A stretch of 64,000 bases of DNA from an uncultured Sphingomonas sp. (GCA_913776045.1 CAJYOI010000046.1:1-64000), one strand, 5' to 3'; shown: positions 6,315 through 14,826, counted from the stretch's first letter. The notes: generated from the sequence alone by a model not told the origin. Program-made: numbers and translations.

Positions 6315-7052
6315 TCATCCCTGATCCCCTGACCGGGTGTACTCACCCGTTTCGGGATTCGCGCCCTCTAGTCGCGCCTCCATCGATAGGAGGAGGGCGC
6401 GCATCGCAGGATCGCTTGGCAGCCGGCGCTGGCCGGGCTGTGGGGCGTTTGTGGCCGCGACCGGGGCCTCGGACTGCCGTCGGCGCCGGCGACGCTCTCG
6501 CAGGTCTTTCCATCGCTGCAGCACGGCCTTGGGTAAGCCGGACATCGGGAAGTGATAGGCGTTGCTGACCTGCTCGCGCTGGGGGCCCGCGTCGCCAGCG
6601 CGACGGTCGGTCGCCTGCGATCGGCGCACCCAATCGAGGAAGCCGTGCTTCTTCAGCCGCGTGAGCGCCGAGTGCACAGTCTTGTAAGTGTAGCCGGTCG
6701 CCAGGGCGATCGTGCGCACGGCCGGGTCGAGCTGACCCGATGCGAATCGCAGGAAGCGGGTGCACAGGATCCGCAGCACGCGAACGCCGGATGCCTGTAG
6801 CGGTCCGCGTTCGCCGGGCTTGCGATACTGCAGATCGAATTCCTCGGCGAGTTGCACGATATCGTCGATCCAGCCGAGGCCGCCCGATCGCGACCCATCA
6901 TCGATCCGGGAGAAGACCTGCGCACGACGATCGTCGACGTCGTAGCTGAGCCGGCGGACCTTTCGATCTTGGCCGCGCGGTCGACCAGTGAAGCCGGCCG
7001 AGGTGGACTTGATGAGCTGCTTTGTCTCGCGGCGAAGTGCGGCGTCGCTCAT
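6315..7052 (-). CDS. Winged-helix protein, possible element replication or regulatory protein
   Basis: A 245-residue basic protein. Residues about 112-145 form a clear helix-turn-helix with wing (VRTIALATGYTYKTVHSAL, then RLKKHGFLDWVRR), typical of RepA- or MarR-like DNA binding. The N-terminus is rich in Arg/Lys, and the region after residue 180 holds an RERRRRRRQ tract, so tight DNA binding is likely. It begins 28 bp after the stop of the upstream integrase on the same strand, so the two are probably one transcript. Similar proteins accompany integrases on sphingomonad and rhizobial elements and are often called replication proteins. Whether it starts replication or regulates excision cannot be decided. 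Confidence 0.6.
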   Translation of the reverse strand: MSDAALRRETKQLIKSTSAGFTGRPRGQDRKVRRLSYDVDDRRAQVFSRIDDGSRSGGLGWIDDIVQLAEEFDLQYRKPGERGPLQASGVRVLRILCTRFLRFASGQLDPAVRTIALATGYTYKTVHSALTRLKKHGFLDWVRRSQATDRRAGDAGPQREQVSNAYHFPMSGLPKAVLQRWKDLRERRRRRRQSEAPVAATNAPQPGQRRLPSDPAMRALLLSMEARLEGANPETGEYTRSGDQG

Positions 7053-7080
7053 GCTGCCACCGCTGCGGTCGAAATGCTCG

Positions 7081-8355
7081 TTACCGGCGCGGGCCGTCGA
7101 TCAAAGTCTCGGGAGCGTCGAGCTCTGCAGTCAAAGCGTCGGCCCACTCCTGTGCCAATTCGCGCCGCCGTGTCATGTAGGCGGCCCGATTGTAAGTCGG
7201 CTCGACGCCGTCCTGAACGTGCGCCAGCATCAGGTCGATGATCGCGCGATCGCCAATCCTGGTCAGCGCGTCGCGTGCGCGATCTTGACCGGCCAGCTCG
7301 TTCATCACAGTGCTGAAGGTTGAACGCCAGCCATGCGGGACGTGCTTCCCGGAATAGCCGGCGTCCCTGTACGCCTTGCTCAGCGTGCTGTCGCTGATCG
7401 GCTTGCGCGCTGACCGCACGCTGCGGAAGATGACACTTCCTCCGCCAGAAAACGCGATTGCCGCCTTCACTGTGGCCACGGCCTGCGTTGACAACGGCAC
7501 GATGAACTCGAACGCCTTCTCCTGCTTCCGGTCGACGTCGAGCTTCATCTTTTCGGCAGGGACGCGCCAGATCGGCTCCGGTCCGTCCAGATCCTCGAAC
7601 TCCCGCGGATCCGCGAGCCGTAGGACGCCCGGCCGCACCGCCGTGAGCGCGAGGAGTCGCGACGCGATCTTCACAAGAGGATGGCTCGGCCTCGCTTCGA
7701 CTGCTTTCAGCACGGCAACCGCCTCGGCCACCGTGCGGACGGCCGGCTGCTTGCCGCGCCGCACACGACTGAGAGCCTTGTGCATGTCGGCGGCTGGATT
7801 GCGGTCCGCAGCGCCGGCGACGATCGCCCGCACGTACACTTCCGAAATCCGCTGCTGGATCCGGTGCGACGTCTCCACCGCCCCCCGCGATTCCACGCGC
7901 CGCAGCACCGCCAGGATCATCGGTGACGTGATCTCCGCCAGCGGCAGCGCGCCGATCTTCGGGTACACGTCCTTCTCGAACCTGTTCTCGACATCGGCGC
8001 GGTGCTTCGTCGACCAGGTCGCCGCCTCGCTCGAAATCCAATCCTCCGCCCACGATCGGAAGGTGTTGGCGTTGCGGAATGCCTGCTCGGCCGCCCGCTG
8101 CTTGCGGACGATCGACGGATCCTTGCCGTCCCGAAGCAGCTGCTTGGCTTCGTCCCGCAACTGGCGCGCACGGGAGAGGGGCACCTCCGGATACGAGCCA
8201 AACACCAGACGCTTCTCGGTCTTGCCGACGCGGTACTTGAGGCGCCAAGATCGATAGCCCGAGGGAAGCACCTCTAGATAGAGGCCCCCGGCGTCGGACA
8301 GCTTGTAGGCACGATCCTTCGGCGTCGCTTTCCGGCACGCGACGTCGGTCAGCAT
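7081..8355 (-). CDS. P4-type tyrosine integrase (second copy, tRNA-proximal)
   Basis: A 424-residue recombinase with an N-terminal DUF4102 domain (MLTDVACRKATPKDRAYKL), a SAM-like core-binding domain and the catalytic domain. Catalytic residues are Arg241 (TAVRPG), His341 and Arg344 (HGWR), and Tyr388 (TYNRA). The start lies 160 bp from the tRNA-Ser gene and the gene reads away from it. It is therefore the likely enzyme that joined this element to that tRNA. Phased direct repeats in the 160-bp gap look like its arm-type binding sites. The winged-helix gene follows in the same direction. Confidence 0.94.
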   Translation of the reverse strand: MLTDVACRKATPKDRAYKLSDAGGLYLEVLPSGYRSWRLKYRVGKTEKRLVFGSYPEVPLSRARQLRDEAKQLLRDGKDPSIVRKQRAAEQAFRNANTFRSWAEDWISSEAATWSTKHRADVENRFEKDVYPKIGALPLAEITSPMILAVLRRVESRGAVETSHRIQQRISEVYVRAIVAGAADRNPAADMHKALSRVRRGKQPAVRTVAEAVAVLKAVEARPSHPLVKIASRLLALTAVRPGVLRLADPREFEDLDGPEPIWRVPAEKMKLDVDRKQEKAFEFIVPLSTQAVATVKAAIAFSGGGSVIFRSVRSARKPISDSTLSKAYRDAGYSGKHVPHGWRSTFSTVMNELAGQDRARDALTRIGDRAIIDLMLAHVQDGVEPTYNRAAYMTRRRELAQEWADALTAELDAPETLIDGPRR

Positions 8356-8359
8356 CCGA

Positions 8360-8497
8360 TGCCCCCGAGCCTATTCGATCGTGCCCCCAAGATGCCCCCG
8401 AATCGTCTGCGCTGCCCTGAGGTCGAATGAGACCGTATGAGACAAACGGCAAGCCTCTAACCCGCGGAAAACTGCCAATCGCGAGACAACATGAGAC
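8360..8497. other. Direct-repeat arrays between integrase and tRNA, probable arm-type sites
   Basis: Two repeat families occupy the gap. TGCCCCCRA occurs at 8360-8368, 8382-8390 and 8393-8401, close to the integrase start. RYGAGAC (mostly ATGAGAC) occurs at 8427-8433, 8437-8443, 8481-8487 and 8491-8497, as two pairs each with an exact 10-bp step. Helically phased direct repeats beside a tRNA target are typical of integrase arm sites and excisionase sites. Function is inferred from placement and spacing. Confidence 0.6.
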
Positions 8498-8514
8498 AAC
8501 CCAAGATGTCGTGT

Positions 8515-8604
8515 TGGCGGAGAGAGTGGGATTCGAACCCACGGTGAGCTTCCACCCACGGCGGTTTTCAAGACCGCTGCCTTAAACCACTCGGCCATCT
8601 CTCC
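8515..8604 (-). tRNA. tRNA-Ser (anticodon TGA)
   Basis: On the minus strand the gene folds as a class II tRNA. The acceptor stem is GGAGAGA with TCTCTCC, and the D-arm starts GGCCGAGTGGTTTAAGGC. The anticodon arm is GCGGTCTTGAAAACCGC with anticodon TGA, followed by a long variable arm and the T-arm GTGGGTTCGAATCCCAC. The discriminator is G and the CCA end is encoded (8515-8517). It reads UCN serine codons. The 3' end faces the integrated element, and the whole gene is intact, so insertion regenerated it. The core chromosome resumes at 8605. Confidence 0.97.
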
Positions 8605-8717
8605 GGGTCTGCAGCGCCTTACCGTCTGCGATCATTTGTGCAAGCGCCGGGATGTTAGGGGTTCCCCCCGCGGCGCTCGCTGTGGCATCACTTGCCCTTG
8701 GTAAACAGGGGTTGCGT

Positions 8718-9743
8718 ATGCGTTGGCGTGGATGGGCGAACGGTCTGGTGGCGGCAACGCTGCTGCTGGCCACGGGCGCGAGCGCTCAGGACGAGGCGGG
8801 CTTCCAGAGCTTTCTCCAGTCGATCCGCGGGCGCGCGCTTTCCGAAGGGGTTAGGGCGGATACTTTCGATAGCGTGGCATCGTCGTTGACATTCAATCCC
8901 CGCGTTGTCGAACTCGACCGCCAGCAGCCCGAAGCTTCTCCGAACGCCCCCATCCCGAACTTCGCACCGTATAAGGCGCAGCATGTCGATGCCGCGCGCA
9001 TTTCGCGCGGGCGGGCAGTCTATCAGCGCGAGCGACCGCGCCTGGAACGGATCGAGCGGGAAACCGGCGTGCCCGAATCGATCATGGTCGCGATCTGGGG
9101 GCACGAGACGAACTACGGCGCCTACACCGGCAATTTCGATTTGCCGCGCAGTCTCGCCAGCCTCGCCTACGAAGGGCGCCGTCGCCAGCTCTTCACCGAC
9201 GAATTCATCGCCACGCTGAGGATGATCGACCGCGGCGTGCCGCGCGATCGGTTGAAGGGCAGTTGGGCGGGCGCGTTCGGCTACCCGCAATTCCTGCCGT
9301 CGGTCTATCTGCGCCTTGCCCGCGATGGCGATGGCGATGGACGGGCGGATATCTGGTCGAACCCGGCCGATACGCTGGCGTCGATCGCCAATTACTTCGT
9401 CAACGCCGGATGGCGCGCAGGACAGCCGTGGGGTCTGGCGGTGACGGTGCCGGCCGACTTCAACCGCGCCGACATGAAGAACCGGACGCTGTCGCCGCGT
9501 TGCCCGCGCGTGCATGACCGGCACAGCCGCTGGCGGACGATCGCTGAATGGCGGCGGATGGGGATCATGCCGCAGGACAAGCCGTGGCCGGCGGACGACG
9601 TGCTGGCGACGCTGATCGAACCGGACGGTGCCGGGCGCACCGCCTATCTGCTGACCGTCAATTATCGCGTGATCCTCGATTATAACTGCTCGAATTTCTA
9701 CGCGCTTTCGGTAGGGCTGCTCGCCGATGAAGTCGCTCGTTAG
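8718..9743 (+). CDS. Lytic murein transglycosylase (MltB family)
   Basis: A 341-residue exported enzyme that cleaves the MurNAc-GlcNAc bond of peptidoglycan with formation of 1,6-anhydroMurNAc. The start at 8718 (MRWRGWANG) follows an AGGGG ribosome site and gives a normal signal peptide ending ASA-QD. Upstream in-frame starts are less likely. The SLT core has the catalytic Glu in WGHETNYG, the family signature SWAGAFGYPQFLPS, and DGDGDGRADIW, a calcium-loop-like motif known from MltB. There is no lipobox, so it is probably periplasmic rather than lipid-anchored. The gene overlaps the next by 17 bp and starts a long wall-to-replication operon. Confidence 0.92.
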   Translation: MRWRGWANGLVAATLLLATGASAQDEAGFQSFLQSIRGRALSEGVRADTFDSVASSLTFNPRVVELDRQQPEASPNAPIPNFAPYKAQHVDAARISRGRAVYQRERPRLERIERETGVPESIMVAIWGHETNYGAYTGNFDLPRSLASLAYEGRRRQLFTDEFIATLRMIDRGVPRDRLKGSWAGAFGYPQFLPSVYLRLARDGDGDGRADIWSNPADTLASIANYFVNAGWRAGQPWGLAVTVPADFNRADMKNRTLSPRCPRVHDRHSRWRTIAEWRRMGIMPQDKPWPADDVLATLIEPDGAGRTAYLLTVNYRVILDYNCSNFYALSVGLLADEVAR

Positions 9744-10509
9744 TCTTGCCCTGATCCTTTCTGCGGACGCCGTCGTGCAGGAGCCGCCCCCCGGCGACGG
9801 TCCGCGCGGGTCGTCGCAGGTGGCGGCCGGCGAAACGCGGTACGACGTCGTCGGCCGCGCCGATGTCGGGCAGATGCCGGGCGTCTTCGTCGTCGCACGC
9901 GGGCTTCCGGTCGGCGGCTATGCAGAGGTGACGGCGCTCGACACCGGACGCACGATCGTCGCCAGCGTGGCGGACGGCGTCCCCGCATCGGGCATGGTCG
10001 CGATGTTGTCCGCCGATGCAGCCGCCGCGCTCGGCGGGGCGACCGGTGGGGTGCGTGTGCGCCGGGTCGTCGCGCTGCCGCAGGACATCGCGCAACTGCG
10101 TGCCGGCCGGGCAGGGGAGCCACGCCCCGACGCGCCGCCGGCTTTGTTGGCGGCGCTTCGTCGCAAGCTTGCACCGATGGCGCCGGCGACGCCGACCATG
10201 CTGCCGCACACCAAATTTCCTGCGCCGGCTCGATCGTCGATCCGCACCGCCGCCGAACGGCCCACGCCGGCTCCGGCCGCGATGCCCGTTGCTCGCGTGA
10301 CCGCCGGCTATTCTGTGCAGGTCGCAGCCGTCTCCAGTGCCGAGCGGGCGAAGGCGCTCGCCCGGACGCTGGGTGGTGCTGTCATCGCCGGCCCACCGGT
10401 CTGGCGCGTGCGCCTCGGCCCCTATCCAACTCTCGCCGCTGCCGAGCGTGCCAAGGCGGACGTCGCCCGCCGCGGCCATTCCGGCGCGACGATCGTCCGA
10501 TTCCCATAA
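9727..10509 (+). CDS. RlpA-like SPOR-domain protein
   Basis: A 260-residue exported protein. A short signal-like N-terminus leads into a degenerate double-psi beta-barrel (about residues 38-110) resembling RlpA, seen in FVVARGLPVGGYAEVTAL and GRTIVASVADGVP. The catalytic residues of active RlpA transglycosylases are not evident. A proline-rich linker follows, then a C-terminal SPOR domain (about residues 188-260: YSVQVAAVSS, VWRVRLGPYPTL). SPOR binds denuded glycan strands at the division septum. The overlap with the upstream transglycosylase gene and the carboxypeptidase downstream support a role in septal wall remodelling. Confidence 0.75.
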   Translation: MKSLVSLALILSADAVVQEPPPGDGPRGSSQVAAGETRYDVVGRADVGQMPGVFVVARGLPVGGYAEVTALDTGRTIVASVADGVPASGMVAMLSADAAAALGGATGGVRVRRVVALPQDIAQLRAGRAGEPRPDAPPALLAALRRKLAPMAPATPTMLPHTKFPAPARSSIRTAAERPTPAPAAMPVARVTAGYSVQVAAVSSAERAKALARTLGGAVIAGPPVWRVRLGPYPTLAAAERAKADVARRGHSGATIVRFP

Positions 10510-10520
10510 TATTCAGCGTA

Positions 10521-11705
10521 ATGGACCGACCCATGATGAAAGCCCCCGCTCTCGCCTCGATCTTCGCCCTGCTGGCGGCGACACCCGGCATCGCCCAGGC
10601 CCCGCCGTTCCAGACGACGGCGCGCGTTGCGTATCTGGAGGATCTGTCGACTGGCGCGGTGCTCTACGCCAAGGACGCCGACGTCCGCATGCCCCCGGCC
10701 TCGATGGCCAAGATGATGACCGCCTATGTCGCGTTCGACCTGATCAGGAAGGGCGAACTGAAGCTCGACACGATGGCGACGGTGCGACCGGAGACGTGGC
10801 AGAAGTGGCATGGGCCGCAGGCGGGCTCGACCATGTTCCTGTCGCCGGGCGAACAGGTCAGCGTCGACAATCTGCTGAAGGGCATCGTCGTCCTGTCGGG
10901 CAACGACGCCTGCGTGGTGCTGGCCGAACAGATCGCGGGCACCGAGGAAGCGTTCACCGCGCTCATGAACAAGAAGGCAGCCGAGCTGGGGTTGAAGAAC
11001 AGCCATTTCGGCACGTCGAACGGCTGGCCCGACGGCGGCGTCACCTATGTCACGGCGCGCGACCTCGCCCATCTGGCGCAGGCGACGATCGAGAACCACC
11101 CGCAGCTGTACAAGCGATTCTATTCGCTGAAGGAATTCACCTGGGGCAAGACGCTGGGTTCGGGCAGCGACATCACCCAGGCGAACCGAGATCCGCTGCT
11201 GGGCCGCGTCGCCGGCGCCGATGGGCTGAAGACGGGGCACACCGAAGAGGCCGGCTATGGCTTCACCGGCTCGGCCCAACAGAACGGCCGCCGACTGGTG
11301 ATGGTCGTCGCGGGTCTGAATAGCTTCAACGAACGGATCAGCGAGTCGGTCAAGTTCATGGACTGGGGCTTCCGCGCGTGGAAGGCGAAGCCCGTCGTCG
11401 CCAAGGGCAAGCGGGTGTCCGCAGCCGAAGTGCAGGGCGGTAGCGAAGGCGAAGTCGGCCTGGTCGCGCCGAAGGACTTGAAGATCACCATCCCCGCCGG
11501 CAGCGATCCGAAGATGAATGCCAAGGTCGTCTATAACGGCCCGGTCCAGGCACCGATCAAGGCCGGGCAGCACATCGCCGACTTGGTCGTCCAGACCGAT
11601 GGTGGTCCGACGTCCACGATGCCGCTGGTCGCCGAGGCCGATGTGGGCGAGGCCGGCTTCTTCGGCCGCGCCTGGTCCGGGCTGATGTCGCTGTTCGGCG
11701 CGTGA
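10521..11705 (+). CDS. dacA: D-alanyl-D-alanine carboxypeptidase (PBP5/6 family)
   Basis: A 394-residue periplasmic enzyme that removes the terminal D-Ala from peptidoglycan pentapeptides and limits crosslinking. The signal peptide ends near GIAQA. The three penicillin-binding motifs are intact: SxxK in PASMAKMM (about residues 60-67), SGN in VLSGNDA (about 130), and KTG in GLKTGHT (about 237). The C-terminal 100 residues form the PBP5-C-like beta domain, and the last stretch (FFGRAWSGLMSLFG) could be an amphipathic membrane anchor. Starts at 10521, 10533 and 10536 are all possible. The symbol follows the family; paralogues may exist elsewhere. Confidence 0.93.
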   Translation: MDRPMMKAPALASIFALLAATPGIAQAPPFQTTARVAYLEDLSTGAVLYAKDADVRMPPASMAKMMTAYVAFDLIRKGELKLDTMATVRPETWQKWHGPQAGSTMFLSPGEQVSVDNLLKGIVVLSGNDACVVLAEQIAGTEEAFTALMNKKAAELGLKNSHFGTSNGWPDGGVTYVTARDLAHLAQATIENHPQLYKRFYSLKEFTWGKTLGSGSDITQANRDPLLGRVAGADGLKTGHTEEAGYGFTGSAQQNGRRLVMVVAGLNSFNERISESVKFMDWGFRAWKAKPVVAKGKRVSAAEVQGGSEGEVGLVAPKDLKITIPAGSDPKMNAKVVYNGPVQAPIKAGQHIADLVVQTDGGPTSTMPLVAEADVGEAGFFGRAWSGLMSLFGA

Positions 11706-12328
11706 CACCCGGCAAGTTCATCTCGCTGGAGGGCGGGGAGGGGGCCGGCAAATCGACCCAGGCCGCCGCCCTAGCCGCCGCTTTGAAGGCGCGCGGGCTG
11801 GCGGTCGTCGTGACGCGGGAACCCGGCGGTAGCGAAGGCGCGGAGGCGATCCGCGGTTTGCTGCTGGGCGGCGACGTGTCGCGGTGGAGCTCGCACAGCG
11901 AAGCCCTGCTGTTCGCCGCTGCGCGTGCCGACCACGTCGAAAAGCGTATACGCCCGGCGCTGCAGGCGGGGCAGTGGGTGATCTGCGACCGCTTTGTCGA
12001 TTCGACGCGGGCCTATCAGGGGGCGCAGGACATAGACGATGCCGCGATTCTGGCGCTCCATGCATTCGGATCGAAGGGGCTGCTGCCCGACCGGACATTG
12101 GTGCTGGAGATCGATCATCACCAAGGCGCCGAACGCGCCGCCGCACGCGATGCCGGAGCCGCGGATCGTTTCGCCCAGCGCGGGCCCGATTTCCATGCCG
12201 AGGTCGCCGCCCAGTTCCGTCGTATCGCCGAGCAGGACCCTGAGCGCGTTCGGCTCGTCGATGCCACGGCGACGCCTGGGGTCGTGACCGAACGACTGTT
12301 GGAAGCGCTCGCCGACCTGCTGCCATGA
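11702..12328 (+). CDS. tmk: Thymidylate kinase
   Basis: A 208-residue kinase that phosphorylates dTMP to dTDP. It shows the P-loop GGEGAGKST (residues 10-18), TREPGGS (the DR(Y/H)-type dTMP-binding region), and DRFVDSTRAYQG. The lid region carries Arg residues (AADRFAQRG). The start is GTG, overlapping the carboxypeptidase stop as GTGA. holB follows with a 4-bp overlap, the usual tmk-holB pair linking dTTP supply to replication. Confidence 0.97.
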   Translation: MTPGKFISLEGGEGAGKSTQAAALAAALKARGLAVVVTREPGGSEGAEAIRGLLLGGDVSRWSSHSEALLFAAARADHVEKRIRPALQAGQWVICDRFVDSTRAYQGAQDIDDAAILALHAFGSKGLLPDRTLVLEIDHHQGAERAAARDAGAADRFAQRGPDFHAEVAAQFRRIAEQDPERVRLVDATATPGVVTERLLEALADLLP

Positions 12329-13278
12329 CATCACTCGTCGGTAACGACGTGGCGCGGGCGGCAATCGAGGCCGCGGACGCTTCGGGCAACCTTCACCACG
12401 CCTGGCTGATCACCGGCGCCGAAGGGCTGGGCAAGGCGAGTTTCGCCAAATACGCCGCCGAACGCCTGCTCGCGCGGGCGTCGGGCGGTCATGCCGGCCG
12501 CACCGCGGCGATGATCGCGGCCGGTGCACATCCCGATTTCCGCGTGCTCGACCGGCTGCCGGTCGATGCCGACAAGCCCGATAAGGGCACCGCACGCTCG
12601 ATCAGGATCGATCAGGTCCGCGCGCTCGGCCCGATGCTGGGCGTCAAGCCGTCGATGTCCGACCGCCGCGTGATCGTGATCGACGCGATCGACGACCTCG
12701 AACGCCCCGCCGCCAACGCGCTGCTCAAGAGCTTGGAGGAGCCGCCCGCGGGGACCATCTTCCTGCTCGTCAGCCATGCGCCCGGCCGCTTGCTTCCCAC
12801 CATCCGCTCGCGGTGTCGCCTCCTGCGGTTCGACGTGCTGGATGAAGGGAATATGCGTACGATCCTACGCGACGCCGTCCCGCAGGCGACGGAAGCCGAG
12901 TTGGCGGCCCTCATCCGCGCCGGAGCCGGCTCGCCGGGCCGTGCGCTGCGCTTCGCCGGGCTTGACCTCGCGACGATCGAGACTGCGCTGGAGACGATCG
13001 CTCGCGACGGCGATGCAGATACGCAGCAACGCGGGAAGCTGTCGAAGGCGCTCTCGCCCAAGGCCGCGCAACCCCGTTATGAAGCGTTCCTCGAACGCGT
13101 CCCCGCCTTCATCGCGGAACGCGCGCGGACGCTGACCGGGGAGGGGCTGCGCGAGGCGCTCGACGCCTATGCCGCTGCCGCCGATCTGGCGCGCGCATCG
13201 CTCGCCCAGTCGCTCGATGCGGCGACGACGACGTTCGAGATGGGCGGCTATGTCGCACGGCTGGCGCGGGGCCGCTGA
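12325..13278 (+). CDS. holB: DNA polymerase III delta' subunit
   Basis: A 317-residue AAA+ clamp-loader subunit that helps open the beta clamp. The N-terminal ATPase fold contains ITGAEGLGKASF (Walker A-like). The sensor-like segment NALLKSLEEPP (about residue 132) is followed by FLLVSHAPGRLLPTIRSRC, the delta' signature. The zinc cysteines of the E. coli protein are missing, as in many alphaproteobacterial homologues. It is translationally coupled to tmk, and metG follows after 18 bp. Confidence 0.92.
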   Translation: MTSLVGNDVARAAIEAADASGNLHHAWLITGAEGLGKASFAKYAAERLLARASGGHAGRTAAMIAAGAHPDFRVLDRLPVDADKPDKGTARSIRIDQVRALGPMLGVKPSMSDRRVIVIDAIDDLERPAANALLKSLEEPPAGTIFLLVSHAPGRLLPTIRSRCRLLRFDVLDEGNMRTILRDAVPQATEAELAALIRAGAGSPGRALRFAGLDLATIETALETIARDGDADTQQRGKLSKALSPKAAQPRYEAFLERVPAFIAERARTLTGEGLREALDAYAAAADLARASLAQSLDAATTTFEMGGYVARLARGR

Positions 13279-13296
13279 ACTGGCTAGGGCACTCGC

Positions 13297-14826
13297 ATGT
13301 CCGAGCCCTATTACATCACGACCGCGATCCACTACCCCAACGGCCGCCCGCACATCGGCCACGCTTACGAGATGATCGCCGCCGACGCGATCGCGCGGTT
13401 CCAGCGCCAAGCGGGGCGCGACGTCCGCTTTCAGACCGGCACCGACGAACATGGACTGAAGATGGTCAAGACTGCGCGCGACCGCGGTGTCGAGGTGCGC
13501 GCGCTGGCAGATGAAATGTCGGGGTATTTCCATGACATGGCTAGCAAGCTGAACATCGGCTATGACCGTTTCATCCGCACGGTCGAGCCCGATCATTATG
13601 TCGCCAGCCAGGCGATCTGGCGCGCGATGGCGGACGCCGGCGACCTGTATCTCGACCGCTACGAGGGCTGGTATTCCGTCCGCGACGAAGCCTTTTACGA
13701 AGAGAAGGAACTGACGCTCGCGGAGGACGGAGCCAAGCTTTCGCCGCAGGGCACGCCGGTCGAATGGACCGCGGAGGAAACCTGGTTCTTCCGTCTGTCG
13801 AAGTATCAGCAGCCGCTGCTCGACTTCTACGCATCGCAGCCGGACTTCATCCGCCCGGAAAGCCGCCGCAACGAGATCCTGCGCTTCGTCGAGGGCGGCC
13901 TTTCGGATCTCAGCGTCTCGCGGACCAGCTTTGACTGGGGTGTGCCGGTGCCCGACAGCCCGGGGCACGTCATGTATGTCTGGGTCGATGCGCTAACCAA
14001 CTATATCACTGGTGCCGGCTATCCGGACGATAACGCCCTGTTCTCAAAATATTGGCCAGCGAACCTTCATCTGATCGGCAAGGATATCGTCCGCTTCCAC
14101 ACCGTCTATTGGCCCGCCTTCCTGATGTCGGCGAAGCTGCCGCTGCCGAAACAGGTGTTCGGCCACGGCTTTCTGCTGAACCGGGGGGAGAAGATGTCGA
14201 AGTCGGTCGGCAATGTCGTCGATCCGATGCAACTCGCAGAACTCTACGGCGTCGACCCGCTGCGCTATTTCCTGCTGCGCGACGTCAGCTTCGGCCAGGA
14301 CGGTACGTTCAGCGACGAAGCGATCGTTACCCGGTCGAATGCCGACCTGTCGAACAGCTTCGGCAATCTGGCGCAACGCACGCTGGCGTTCATCGCCAAG
14401 AACCTGGGCGGCCAGCTGGAAGCAGGGCGTAGCGAGCCGGCCGATGCGGAATTGCTCGCAGAAGTTGACGCCGCGACGCGCGAATTCGTGACGCAGTTCG
14501 ACGATCTGGCACTCAGCCAGGGGATCGAGGCGTGGATGCGCGGCGTCTTCGCCTGCAACGCGTACATCGACACGCAGGCTCCCTGGGCACTGCGCAAGAC
14601 CGATCCGGAGCGGATGCACGCCGTGCTCGGTACCTTGGTCGATGCGATCCGGCGGCTGGCGATCGCAATCCTGCCGGTCATCCCGACCTCGGCTGCGGCG
14701 GTACTGGATCAGCTAGGGGTCAGCGGTCGTGACCACGCCGCATTGCTCGGCGATTGGGATCCGACGACCGCGCAACTGACTGCGCCCAACCCGGTCTTCC
14801 CCCGCCTGGAGCTCGCCGCGGAATGA
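13297..14826 (+). CDS. metG: Methionyl-tRNA synthetase
   Basis: A 509-residue class I synthetase that charges tRNA-Met. It has the HIGH motif in RPHIGHAYE (residues 19-22) and KMSKS in GEKMSKSVGN (about residue 300). The zinc-knuckle cysteines of the longer MetRS form are absent between them (YSVRDEAFYEEKEL), marking the short zinc-free form. There is no C-terminal tRNA-binding EMAP domain. The anticodon-binding helical domain is present to the end. The stop overlaps tatD as ATGA. Confidence 0.97.
   Translation: MSEPYYITTAIHYPNGRPHIGHAYEMIAADAIARFQRQAGRDVRFQTGTDEHGLKMVKTARDRGVEVRALADEMSGYFHDMASKLNIGYDRFIRTVEPDHYVASQAIWRAMADAGDLYLDRYEGWYSVRDEAFYEEKELTLAEDGAKLSPQGTPVEWTAEETWFFRLSKYQQPLLDFYASQPDFIRPESRRNEILRFVEGGLSDLSVSRTSFDWGVPVPDSPGHVMYVWVDALTNYITGAGYPDDNALFSKYWPANLHLIGKDIVRFHTVYWPAFLMSAKLPLPKQVFGHGFLLNRGEKMSKSVGNVVDPMQLAELYGVDPLRYFLLRDVSFGQDGTFSDEAIVTRSNADLSNSFGNLAQRTLAFIAKNLGGQLEAGRSEPADAELLAEVDAATREFVTQFDDLALSQGIEAWMRGVFACNAYIDTQAPWALRKTDPERMHAVLGTLVDAIRRLAIAILPVIPTSAAAVLDQLGVSGRDHAALLGDWDPTTAQLTAPNPVFPRLELAAE

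Larger units (their letters stand above)
1..8515. mobile_element. Right end of a prophage or integrated element at tRNA-Ser
   Basis: The segment combines a phage lysis cassette (1-1452), a phage-type adenine methylase, cargo genes and two P4-type tyrosine integrases. It stops at the 3' end of an intact tRNA-Ser gene. The integrase at 7081-8355 lies immediately inside the tRNA and is transcribed away from it, which is the usual arrangement for tRNA-targeted islands. The left boundary is outside the window, and no second copy of the tRNA 3' end was found inside it. Two integrases in convergent orientation suggest two elements in tandem or one nested in another. The phage structural genes would lie to the left; this is inference from the lysis cassette. 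Confidence 0.85.

Noticed and set aside
1-8500. A second copy of the tRNA-Ser 3' end (left attachment site)
   Set aside because: Scanned by eye for the T-arm sequence GATTCGAAC; only the tRNA itself has it. The left site must lie outside the window.
7049-8542. A 497-codon minus-strand frame over the second integrase and the tRNA
   Set aside because: The integrase in the alternative frame has all catalytic residues, and this frame even runs into the tRNA gene.
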